Shown here: positions 24,721 to 30,353 of the stretch, piece by piece
How the letters are laid out: each line of letters opens with the position of its first letter
Numbering within the stretch: position 1 is the stretch's first letter
Assembly (NCBI GenBank): GCA_946479475.1
Contig: CAMLGG010000032.1
Coordinates: forward strand, 1-30,353
Origin: an uncultured Ideonella sp.
GTDB taxonomy: Bacteria; Pseudomonadota; Gammaproteobacteria; Burkholderiales; Burkholderiaceae
Length of the DNA stretch: 30,353 nt
Direction: 5' to 3'
The notes under the pieces: model-generated
The model's input: only the letters and a program-made list of their open reading frames with translations
Told to the model about the DNA's origin: nothing
Databases searched by the model: none
Made by a program: the position numbers and the translations under genes

Positions 24721-26046
24721 ATGAAGATTCTGATTTCCAACGGCCGGGTGATCGACCCGGCGTCGGGCCGCGACGAGCAGGCCGACGTGGCGGTGGCGGC
24801 GGGCCGCATCGTGGCCATCGGCCGCGTGCCGGCCGAGTTCGATTCGGCGCGGACGATCGATGCCAGCGGCTGCATCGTCGCGCCGGGTCTGGTGGACCTC
24901 GCCGCGCGCCTGCGCGAGCCCGGTCACGAGCACGAGGGCATGCTGGAGTCGGAGCTCAACGCTGCGGCCGCGGGAGGCGTGACCAGCCTCGTCTGCCCGC
25001 CTGACACCGACCCGGCGCTCGATGAGCCGGGCCTGGTCGACATGCTGAAATTCCGCGCCCGCAAGCTCAGCCTGTGCCGTCTGTTCCCGCTCGGCGCCCT
25101 CACGCGCGGCCTCGCCGGCGAAGTGCTGACCGAGATGGCCGAACTGACGGAGAGCGGCTGCGTCGGCTTCTCGCAGGCCGAGGTGCCGATCCGCGACACG
25201 ATGGTCCTGTGGCGTGCGCTGCAATACGCCTCCACCTACGCCTACACCGTATGGCTGCGGCCGCAGGACGGCTTCCTCGGCAAGGGCGTCGCCGCCAGCG
25301 GCGCGGTGGCCACCAGGCTGGGCCTGTCCGGCGTGCCGGTGGCCGCGGAGACGATTGCCCTGCACACCATCTTCGAGCTCGTGCGTGCCACGGGCGCCCG
25401 CGTGCACCTGTGCCGCCTGTCCAGCGCCGCGGGCGTCGAGCTGGTGCGTCGCGCCAAGGCCGAGGGACTGAAGGTCACGGCCGACGTGAGCATCAACTCG
25501 CTGCATCTCACGGATGTCGACATCGGCTTCTTCAATTCGGCCATGCGGCTCTCGCCGCCGCTGCGCCAGGGCAAGGACCGTGACGCGCTGCGGGCCGGCC
25601 TGGCCGACGGCACCATCGATGCGCTGGTGTCCGACCACACCCCGGTGGATGCCGACGACAAGACCCTGCCATTCGGCGAGGCCGAGCCTGGTGCGACCGG
25701 GCTGGAGCTGCTGCTCAGTCTGGCGTTGAAGTGGGGCAGCGAGGCCGGCCTGGACCTGGCGGCCGCACTGGCCAAGGTCACCAGCGCACCGGTGGCCGTG
25801 CTGGGCGATGCCCTGGGCTCCCTCGCCGGCAGCGCGGGCCGGCTGGTGGAGGGCGGCGTGGCCGACGTCTGCGTGTTCGACCCGGCCGCCACCTGGAGCG
25901 TGAAGCCGGCCGGGCTGAAGAGCCAGGGCAAGCACACGCCCTTCGACTTCGAATCGACGGGCATGGCGCTGCCGGGCCGCGTCAAGGCCACGCTGGTGGC
26001 CGGCACGGTGGCCTACCAGGCCAACGGGTCGAGCGGCGAGCGGTGA
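24721..26046 (+). CDS. pyrX: Dihydroorotase-like protein without zinc ligands (PyrX / PyrC')
   Basis: A 441-residue amidohydrolase-fold protein of the class I dihydroorotase group. Fold segments are clear: GRVIDPASGRDEQADV, PGLVDLAARLREPGHEHE, LVSDHTPVDADDKTLPFGEA and PGATGLELLL. The HxH zinc motif of active enzymes (D-x-H-x-H-x-R) is D59-L-A-A-R-L-R65, so both His are lost. The bridging-Asp segment GFSDD reads GFSQAE, and the VCHVS His is Arg (HLCRLSS). It should be inactive. Pseudomonas has such a pseudo-dihydroorotase (PyrC'/PyrX) that is needed to assemble active aspartate carbamoyltransferase, and its place after pyrB supports that role. ATG at 24721 is preferred to GTG at 24715. Its stop overlaps the plsC start. 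Confidence 0.9.
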   Translation: MKILISNGRVIDPASGRDEQADVAVAAGRIVAIGRVPAEFDSARTIDASGCIVAPGLVDLAARLREPGHEHEGMLESELNAAAAGGVTSLVCPPDTDPALDEPGLVDMLKFRARKLSLCRLFPLGALTRGLAGEVLTEMAELTESGCVGFSQAEVPIRDTMVLWRALQYASTYAYTVWLRPQDGFLGKGVAASGAVATRLGLSGVPVAAETIALHTIFELVRATGARVHLCRLSSAAGVELVRRAKAEGLKVTADVSINSLHLTDVDIGFFNSAMRLSPPLRQGKDRDALRAGLADGTIDALVSDHTPVDADDKTLPFGEAEPGATGLELLLSLALKWGSEAGLDLAAALAKVTSAPVAVLGDALGSLAGSAGRLVEGGVADVCVFDPAATWSVKPAGLKSQGKHTPFDFESTGMALPGRVKATLVAGTVAYQANGSSGER

Positions 26047-26792
26047 TCCTCGCGGCGGGCCGCGGCGCCTGGCGGCTGGCGCGCGGCATCGTGCACCTGC
26101 TGCACGGGATGGCGATCGTCGCGTGGCGCTTTCCCGGGCTCGATGCGGCAGCGCGCGCGCCCTACGTCGGCTGGTGGAGCGCGAAGATGCTGCGGCTGGT
26201 GGGCATCTCGCTGGAGGTCGAGGGCCGTCCGCGGCCCGGCGCGTCCTTGCTGGTGTCCAACCACGTCTCCTGGCTGGACATCGCCGTCATCCACGCGGCG
26301 TGTCCGCAGGCGCGCTTCGTTTCCAAGGCCGACGTGCTGCGCTGGCCGGTCCTGGGGTGGCTGATCCGCTCGGTCGGCACGCTGTTCATCGAGCGCGAGC
26401 GCAAGCGCGATGCGCTGCGCGTGGTGCACGAGGTCGCTGCCGCATTGGGCCGGGGCGAGACCGTGGCAGTGTTCCCCGAGGGCACGACGGCCGCAGGTGC
26501 CGAGGTGTTGCCCTTCCACGCGAACCTGCTGCAGGCGGCGATCGCCGGGCGTGCCCCGGTCCAGGCGGTGGCCTTGCGCTACCACGAGCCCGGCCAGCGA
26601 TTCTCGACCCGCGCACCGTACATCGACCAGATGACGCTGGTGTCCAGCATCTGGCGCGTGGTCACCGCGCGGGGCCTGGGAGTGAAGGTTCGATTCCTTC
26701 TGTCCGAAGGCAGCAGCCACGCGGACCGGCGCCTGCTTGCCGCGCACCTGCGCGAAGAGATCCAGCAGGCGCTGGACGAGACGAGCGCCTAG
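26043..26792 (+). CDS. plsC: 1-acyl-sn-glycerol-3-phosphate acyltransferase (PlsC family)
   Basis: A 249-residue membrane-associated acyltransferase that would make phosphatidate from lysophosphatidate. Motif I NHVSWLDI gives the HxxxxD pair His74/Asp79; motif II appears as [13 protein letters not shown]; motif III is VFPEGTT (143-149). The N-terminal 30 residues are hydrophobic ([13 protein letters not shown]) and may anchor it to the inner membrane. The GTG at 26043 overlaps the pyrX stop (GTGA); upstream frame extension is antisense or out-of-frame shadow of pyrX. The TAG stop shares a CTAG palindrome with the stop of gpmA on the other strand. Substrate could also be ornithine lipid or another lysolipid. 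Confidence 0.88.
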   Translation: MILAAGRGAWRLARGIVHLLHGMAIVAWRFPGLDAAARAPYVGWWSAKMLRLVGISLEVEGRPRPGASLLVSNHVSWLDIAVIHAACPQARFVSKADVLRWPVLGWLIRSVGTLFIERERKRDALRVVHEVAAALGRGETVAVFPEGTTAAGAEVLPFHANLLQAAIAGRAPVQAVALRYHEPGQRFSTRAPYIDQMTLVSSIWRVVTARGLGVKVRFLLSEGSSHADRRLLAAHLREEIQQALDETSA

Positions 26793-27535
26793 CCGCCCTT
26801 GCCCTGGTTGGCCACGGCCGCGGCAGCCTTCGCCGCGGCTTCCGTGTCGCCGAGGTAGTAGCTCCTGATGGGCTTGAGATCGGCGTCGAGCTCGTAGACG
26901 AGCGGGATGCCGTTCGGGATGTTCAGGCCGACGATGTCGGCGTCGCTGATGCCGTCGAGGTACTTCACGAGCGCGCGGATCGAGTTGCCGTGCGCGGCGA
27001 TGAGCAGGCGCTGGCCACTCCGGATGGCCGGTGCGAGCACCTCGTTCCAGCAGGGCAGCACGCGTGCCACCGTGTCCTTCAGGCACTCGGTCAGCGGAAC
27101 CTGCTCGGGGGAAAGCGAGGCGTAGCGAACGTCCTGGCGCTGGCCACGGGGGTCGTTCGAATCCAGCGGCGGGGGCGGGGTGTCGTAGCTGCGGCGCCAG
27201 ATCAGCACCTGCTCGTCGCCGTATTGCCTGGCCATGTCGGCCTTGTTCAGCCCCTGCAGGCCGCCGTAGTGGCGCTCGTTCAGCCGCCAGTCCTTGACCA
27301 CGGGCAGCCAGGTGCGGTCCAGCGTGTCGAGGCAGTGCCACAGCGTCCAGATCGCGCGCTTGAGCACCGAGGTGTAGGCCACGTCGAACTCGTAGCCCTC
27401 GGACTTGAGCAGCGCGCCGGCGGCGCGGGCCTGGGCGACGCCGGTGTCGGTCAGCTCGACGTCGGTCCAGCCGGTGAAGCGGTTTTCCAGGTTCCAGGTC
27501 GATTCGCCGTGGCGGATGAGCACGAGCTTGTACAT
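26789..27535 (-). CDS. gpmA: 2,3-bisphosphoglycerate-dependent phosphoglycerate mutase
   Basis: A 248-residue glycolytic enzyme that interconverts 3- and 2-phosphoglycerate. The phosphohistidine motif [10 protein letters not shown] gives His9. [39 protein letters not shown] (Glu87), [11 protein letters not shown] and the second catalytic His182 in [10 protein letters not shown] follow. The length matches the family. The ATG at 27535 gives the standard [10 protein letters not shown] start. On the minus strand TTGGGA (27603-27598) and TAGAAT (27581-27576) with a 16-base spacer make a plausible promoter. It is convergent with plsC and divergent from the rhodanese gene. Confidence 0.96.
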   Translation of the reverse strand: MYKLVLIRHGESTWNLENRFTGWTDVELTDTGVAQARAAGALLKSEGYEFDVAYTSVLKRAIWTLWHCLDTLDRTWLPVVKDWRLNERHYGGLQGLNKADMARQYGDEQVLIWRRSYDTPPPPLDSNDPRGQRQDVRYASLSPEQVPLTECLKDTVARVLPCWNEVLAPAIRSGQRLLIAAHGNSIRALVKYLDGISDADIVGLNIPNGIPLVYELDADLKPIRSYYLGDTEAAAKAAAAVANQGKGG

Positions 27536-27571
27536 GGTGGTGGCGAGGGCGCGAGAAGGTGATGCAAAGCC

Positions 27572-27589
27572 GCGAATTCTATAATTCGC
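27572..27589. promoter_or_regulatory. Palindromic divergent promoter region of gpmA and the rhodanese gene
   Basis: GCGAATT (27572-27578) and AATTCGC (27583-27589) are reverse complements around CTAT. The plus strand contains a perfect -10 TATAAT (27580-27585) for the rhodanese gene. The minus strand contains TAGAAT (27581-27576) for gpmA, with TTGGGA 16 bases upstream of it. A good plus-strand -35 box is missing. The two -10 boxes overlap, so the polymerases would compete. Confidence 0.5.
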
Positions 27590-27616
27590 CCCCTTTGTCC
27601 CAACCACAAGCGTGTC

Positions 27617-28039
27617 GTGCTGAGCTTCCTCATCGAGAACTGGGTTCCCGCCGTGATGGCCCTCGTGTCCGGGGGCCTGCTGCTGTGGCCCGCGCTGCAG
27701 CGGGGCGCGCAAGGCGCGGCGATCTCGCCGACCGAGGCGGTGCGCCTCATCAACCGCGAGAAGGCCGTCGTGATCGACGTCTGCGAGCCGCAGGAGTACG
27801 CCGCGGGCCACGTGGCCGGTGCGCGCAGCGTGCCGCTCGGCAGCCTGCAGGAGGCGAAGGGCCTGCCGACCAACAAGGCCCTGCCGCTGGTGGTCGTCTG
27901 CGCCTCGGGGGCCCGGGCGACGCGGGCTGTCGGCGTGCTGCGCAAGGCGGGCTACGCCAACGCCCAGGCACTGGCGGGCGGCCTGAAGGCCTGGCGCGAC
28001 GCCAACCTGCCCGTCGAGTCCGGCGGCAAGACGGCCTGA
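27617..28039 (+). CDS. Membrane-anchored rhodanese-like protein
   Basis: A 140-residue protein with one N-terminal membrane segment (about residues 9-27, [19 protein letters not shown]) and a single rhodanese domain (about 35-135). [23 protein letters not shown] matches the rhodanese N-terminal motif, and [11 protein letters not shown] gives the active-site Cys95. Such domains carry a persulfide for sulfur transfer; the acceptor here is unknown. The GTG at 27617 gives the membrane anchor and is about 30 bases from a TATAAT box. It precedes grxC, with 145 bases between. This pairing before grxC-secB is, from memory, common in Burkholderiales. Confidence 0.88.
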   Translation: MLSFLIENWVPAVMALVSGGLLLWPALQRGAQGAAISPTEAVRLINREKAVVIDVCEPQEYAAGHVAGARSVPLGSLQEAKGLPTNKALPLVVVCASGARATRAVGVLRKAGYANAQALAGGLKAWRDANLPVESGGKTA

Positions 28040-28144
28040 TCCGCCCCTAGCAAATTCGGGCTTCGCGCGACGCGCTGCCGTGACTTATGGCCCGCTCCGG
28101 TCGGGGGCTTCAATGCCTGACCGACGGCCGCGGGAACGGCTTGC

Positions 28145-28150
28145 GACAAT
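28145..28150 (+). promoter_or_regulatory. Possible -10 box for grxC
   Basis: GACAAT lies 35 bases before the grxC ATG, in the 145-base gap after the rhodanese gene. No clear -35 box is visible 16-18 bases upstream. The same gap has a short hairpin (CGGTC at 28098-28102 with GACCG at 28119-28123) without a T-run. Confidence 0.25.
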
Positions 28151-28184
28151 CCCGGCGGTCTTCTTTCGAGCCGTGGTTGTCGCG

Positions 28185-28445
28185 ATGAGCAAGGTGGTGA
28201 TGTACACGACGCAGGTCTGCCCGTATTGCGTGCGGGCGAAGGCGCTGCTGAAGCAGCGCGGCGTGGACAGCATCGACGAGATCCGGGTCGACATGGACCC
28301 CTCGGCCCGCAGCCGCATGGTCGAGCTGACCGGCCGCCGCACGGTGCCGCAGATCTTCATCGGCGAGACGCACGTGGGTGGCTGCGACGACCTCTTCGCG
28401 CTCGACCAGCGTGGCGGCCTGATGCCCTTGCTGAAACCGGCCTGA
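28185..28445 (+). CDS. grxC: Glutaredoxin 3
   Basis: An 86-residue dithiol glutaredoxin. The active site CPYC is at Cys12-Cys15 (MYTTQVCPYCVRAKALL); GRRTVPQIFIG carries the cis-Pro (TVP) and HVGGCDDLFALD the glutathione-binding GG-D segment. It reduces protein and glutathione mixed disulfides in the cytoplasm. The ATG at 28185 gives the normal length; an upstream in-frame ATG (28080) would add 35 unrelated residues. It precedes secB by 82 bases, the usual order in betaproteobacteria. Confidence 0.95.
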   Translation: MSKVVMYTTQVCPYCVRAKALLKQRGVDSIDEIRVDMDPSARSRMVELTGRRTVPQIFIGETHVGGCDDLFALDQRGGLMPLLKPA

Positions 28446-28447
28446 CG

Positions 28448-28453
28448 CATAAT
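28448..28453 (+). promoter_or_regulatory. Possible -10 box for secB
   Basis: CATAAT follows the grxC stop by 2 bases. A transcript from here would start near 28460 and include the hairpin at 28464-28489 in the secB leader. No strong -35 box is seen within the end of grxC. Confidence 0.35.
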
Positions 28454-28463
28454 CGCCTGTTGC

Positions 28464-28500
28464 AGCCCGCACCGTCCCGGTTGCGGGCTTCGTCGTTTTT
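28464..28500 (+). terminator. Terminator-like hairpin between grxC and secB
   Basis: AGCCCGCACCG (28464-28474) pairs with CGGT and GCGGGCT (28478-28489), giving an 11-pair stem with one bulged T and a TCC loop. TTTTT lies at 28496-28500, six bases after the stem. It looks like a weak or offset intrinsic terminator for grxC. If the CATAAT box upstream is a promoter, the same hairpin lies in the secB leader. Confidence 0.5.
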
Positions 28501-28527
28501 CGACCCCCCATTTCCGAAAGCTCCACC

Positions 28528-28989
28528 ATGGCCGAGCAAGACCAGACCCCCGTGTTCCAGCTGCAGCGCATGTACCTGAAGGACCTGTCGCTGGAGCAGC
28601 CCAACTCGCCGCAGATCCTGCTGGAGCAGCAGCAGCCGCAGGTCGACATCCAGCTGCAGATGTCGGCCGAAGGCGTCACCGAGGGCCTGTTCGAGGTTGC
28701 CGTGATGGCCACGGTGACCACCAAGGTCGGCGATCGCACGCTGTTCCTCGTCGAGGCCAAGCAGGCGGGCATCTTCGAGATCCGCAACCTGCCGGACGAG
28801 CAGCTGCAGGGCGTGCTGGGCGTGGTCTGCCCGCAGATGATCTACCCCTACCTGCGGGCCATCGTCTCGGACGTGTGCACCCGCGCGGGCTTCCCGCCCA
28901 TCCTGCTGGCCGAGGTCAACTTCCAGGCCATGTACGAGGCGCAGCAACAGGCCCAGGCCGGCGGCGCGGGCGAAGCGTCGATCAACTGA
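28528..28989 (+). CDS. secB: Protein-export chaperone SecB
   Basis: A 153-residue tetrameric cytosolic chaperone that holds preproteins unfolded and hands them to SecA. Family segments are clear: [38 protein letters not shown] and [21 protein letters not shown], with [11 protein letters not shown] near the C-terminal part. The last 20 residues are a Gln/Ala/Gly-rich tail. The ATG at 28528 gives the usual length. It lies in the grxC-secB-gpsA block, and gpsA starts 31 bases later on the same strand. Confidence 0.97.
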   Translation: MAEQDQTPVFQLQRMYLKDLSLEQPNSPQILLEQQQPQVDIQLQMSAEGVTEGLFEVAVMATVTTKVGDRTLFLVEAKQAGIFEIRNLPDEQLQGVLGVVCPQMIYPYLRAIVSDVCTRAGFPPILLAEVNFQAMYEAQQQAQAGGAGEASIN

Positions 28990-29020
28990 TCGTGCCGATG
29001 CGCCCGGTGTTCGCGCCCAG

Positions 29021-30001
29021 ATGAAGCTCGCCTTCCTCGGTGCCGGCGCCTGGGGCACGGCGCTGGCGATGGCGGCCGCGCGCCGGCACGAGGTGCTGCT
29101 GTGGGCGCGCGATCCGAAGCAGGCGGCCAGCATGGCTGCCGAACGCTGCAACCGCCGCTACCTGCCCGACCAGCGCTGGCCCGATGGGCTGGCCGTCACG
29201 GCGGATTTCCGGGCCGCCGTCGCGCACGGCCTGGAAGGCCTGGTGGTGATCGCAACGCCCATGGCCGGCCTGCGCGGGACGCTCGAGCGGCTGCCCGAGC
29301 GCGCCCGCGTCGTGTGGCTGTGCAAGGGCTTCGAAGCCGGCACCGGCCTGCTCGGCCATGAGGTGGCCGCGGCCGTGCTGCCCGGCGCGGCCGCGGGCGT
29401 GCTTTCAGGCCCCAGCTTTGCGCAGGAGGTGGCGGCCGGCCTGCCGACGGCGCTGGTGGCTGCCAGCAACGAGCCGGGCCTGTCGCGGCAGCTGGTCGAG
29501 GCCTTCCACCACGGCACCTTGCGTATCTACACCTCGCCGGATCCGGTGGGCGTCGAGGTCGGCGGGGCGGTGAAGAACGTTCTCGCCATCGCGACCGGCA
29601 TCTCCGATGGCCTCGGGCTCGGCCTGAATGCCCGCGCCGCGCTGATCACTCGCGGCCTGGCGGAGATGACGCGCTTCGGAGTCCGCCTGGGGGCACAGCC
29701 GGAGACTTTCATGGGTCTCGCCGGCCTGGGCGACCTCGTGCTGACGGCGACCGGAGATCTCTCGCGCAACCGCCGGCTCGGCCTCTTGCTCGCGCAGGGC
29801 GAGACGACCGAGGGCGGCCTGTCCCGGCTGGGCCACGTGGCCGAGGGCGCCTACAGCCTGGCGACGGTGATCGAGCGCTCGCGGGCGCTGCAGGTCGACA
29901 TGCCGGTGGCCGAGGCGGTGCACGCGGTGGTCAGCGGCGCGGCTACGCCGCGGGCAGCGGTCGAGCACCTGCTGCAGCGCGATCCCCGCGCGGAGGCCTG
30001 A
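29021..30001 (+). CDS. gpsA: Glycerol-3-phosphate dehydrogenase [NAD(P)+]
   Basis: A 326-residue enzyme that reduces dihydroxyacetone phosphate to sn-glycerol-3-phosphate for phospholipid synthesis. The dinucleotide fold starts the protein ([12 protein letters not shown], residues 5-16). [28 protein letters not shown] and the catalytic Lys185 in [13 protein letters not shown] follow, then [18 protein letters not shown], all typical of GpsA. The chain is complete, with slightly fewer residues than E. coli GpsA (339, from memory). The ATG at 29021 lies 31 bases after secB with no strong ribosome site. The stop is 2 bases from the convergent trmL stop. Confidence 0.96.
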   Translation: MKLAFLGAGAWGTALAMAAARRHEVLLWARDPKQAASMAAERCNRRYLPDQRWPDGLAVTADFRAAVAHGLEGLVVIATPMAGLRGTLERLPERARVVWLCKGFEAGTGLLGHEVAAAVLPGAAAGVLSGPSFAQEVAAGLPTALVAASNEPGLSRQLVEAFHHGTLRIYTSPDPVGVEVGGAVKNVLAIATGISDGLGLGLNARAALITRGLAEMTRFGVRLGAQPETFMGLAGLGDLVLTATGDLSRNRRLGLLLAQGETTEGGLSRLGHVAEGAYSLATVIERSRALQVDMPVAEAVHAVVSGAATPRAAVEHLLQRDPRAEA

Positions 30002-30003
30002 GC

Positions 30004-30353
30004 TCAGCCGGCGCCGGCGAAGCCGCAGCAGCGCCAGGCCTCGAAAACCGCGACGGCCACCGCGTTGCTGAGGTTCAGGCTGCGCTGGCCTGCACGCATG
30101 GGCAGGCGCACGCGCTGGGCCTCGGGGAATCGATGGCGCAACTCCGGTGCCAGGCCCGCCGACTCGCTGCCGAAGACGAGCGTGTCGCCCGGTCGCCACT
30201 CGATATCGGTGTGGCGCCGTTGCGCGCGTGTCGTGAAGGCAAAGAAGCGTTCGGGCCAGGGCCCTGTCGCGCCGGCTTCGCGCATGAAGCTCTGCCAGTC
30301 GACGTGGCGGCGCACCGGTGCGAACTCGTGGTAGTCCAGGCCGGCGCGCCGCA
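30004..30353 (-). CDS. trmL: tRNA (cytidine(34)-2'-O)-methyltransferase TrmL, partial (N-terminus beyond window)
   Basis: The minus-strand frame is open from the window edge to a TGA at 30004-30006. The visible part reads RRAGLDYHEFAPVRRHVDW, then TLVFGSESAGLAPEL and LPMRAGQRSLNLSNAVAVAV, the SPOUT-fold motifs of the TrmL family that bind S-adenosylmethionine in a knot. TrmL methylates the wobble ribose in some leucine tRNAs. About 115 residues are seen of an expected 150-160, so the 5' end is missing. A GTG at 30315 would give a shorter product, but the similarity runs upstream of it, so it is not the start. It is convergent with gpsA, with a 2-base gap. Confidence 0.92.
   Translation of the reverse strand, partial: RRAGLDYHEFAPVRRHVDWQSFMREAGATGPWPERFFAFTTRAQRRHTDIEWRPGDTLVFGSESAGLAPELRHRFPEAQRVRLPMRAGQRSLNLSNAVAVAVFEAWRCCGFAGAG

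Noticed and set aside
1..30353. tRNA, rRNA, CRISPR, insertion sequence or prophage
   Set aside because: I saw no cloverleaf-like segment, regularly spaced repeats, transposase or phage motifs, and no AT-rich island that would suggest recent transfer.

Overview
The window is about 30 kb of very GC-rich chromosome with short intergenic gaps and tightly overlapping genes. Gene content and order point to a betaproteobacterium of the order Burkholderiales, probably near the Rubrivivax/Leptothrix/Methylibium group. The clues are grxC-secB-gpsA-trmL, yqgE-ruvX-pyrR-pyrB-pseudo-dihydroorotase, and hemL-thiD next to rubredoxin-pilGHIJ-chpA. This placement is inference from synteny; no 16S gene is present. 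I saw no tRNA, rRNA, insertion sequence, prophage or CRISPR array.

Region 1 (1-7709, minus strand) is a housekeeping run transcribed right to left: thiD-like kinase, hemL, mpl, a YqiA-type esterase, a FabG-type reductase, an RNB-family exoribonuclease, and a TonB-like protein cut by the window edge. Gaps are mostly 0-65 bases, so most of it is probably one operon or a few overlapping ones.

Region 2 (7839-19474, plus strand) is the Pil-Chp chemosensory system that controls type IV pili. It opens with a rubredoxin behind a promoter-like site that contains a 22-base inverted repeat. Then come the response regulators PilG and PilH, the adaptor PilI, the receptor PilJ with a long cytoplasmic N-terminal extension, and a 2115-residue hybrid kinase ChpA. 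A GAF-like/GGDEF diguanylate cyclase closes the run. No methyltransferase (PilK) or methylesterase (ChpB) gene lies in the cluster. The order suggests surface or pilus sensing, two-component output and cyclic-di-GMP synthesis encoded side by side.

Region 3 (19558-22060) holds an exported alpha/beta hydrolase and a convergent DNA photolyase whose coding ends overlap by 35 bases.

Region 4 (22143-26792, plus strand) is an operon of yqgE, ruvX, pyrR, pyrB, an inactive-looking dihydroorotase homologue (pyrX/pyrC') and a PlsC-type acyltransferase. Starts and stops overlap at most junctions. The single large gap, between pyrB and pyrX, is filled by a nested GC-rich hairpin element.

Region 5 (26789-30353) holds gpmA (minus), then a membrane-anchored rhodanese, grxC, secB and gpsA (plus), and the 3' part of trmL (minus). 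The gpmA and rhodanese genes diverge from a palindromic promoter region.

The strongest items for follow-up are: the inverted repeat at the rubredoxin/pil promoter; the Chp cluster that lacks adaptation enzymes and ends in a cyclase; the loss of zinc ligands in the dihydroorotase homologue; the hairpin element in the pyr operon; and the divergent active-site motifs of the ThiD-like kinase. I found no clearly unprecedented multi-gene system. The unusual features are variations on known ones.
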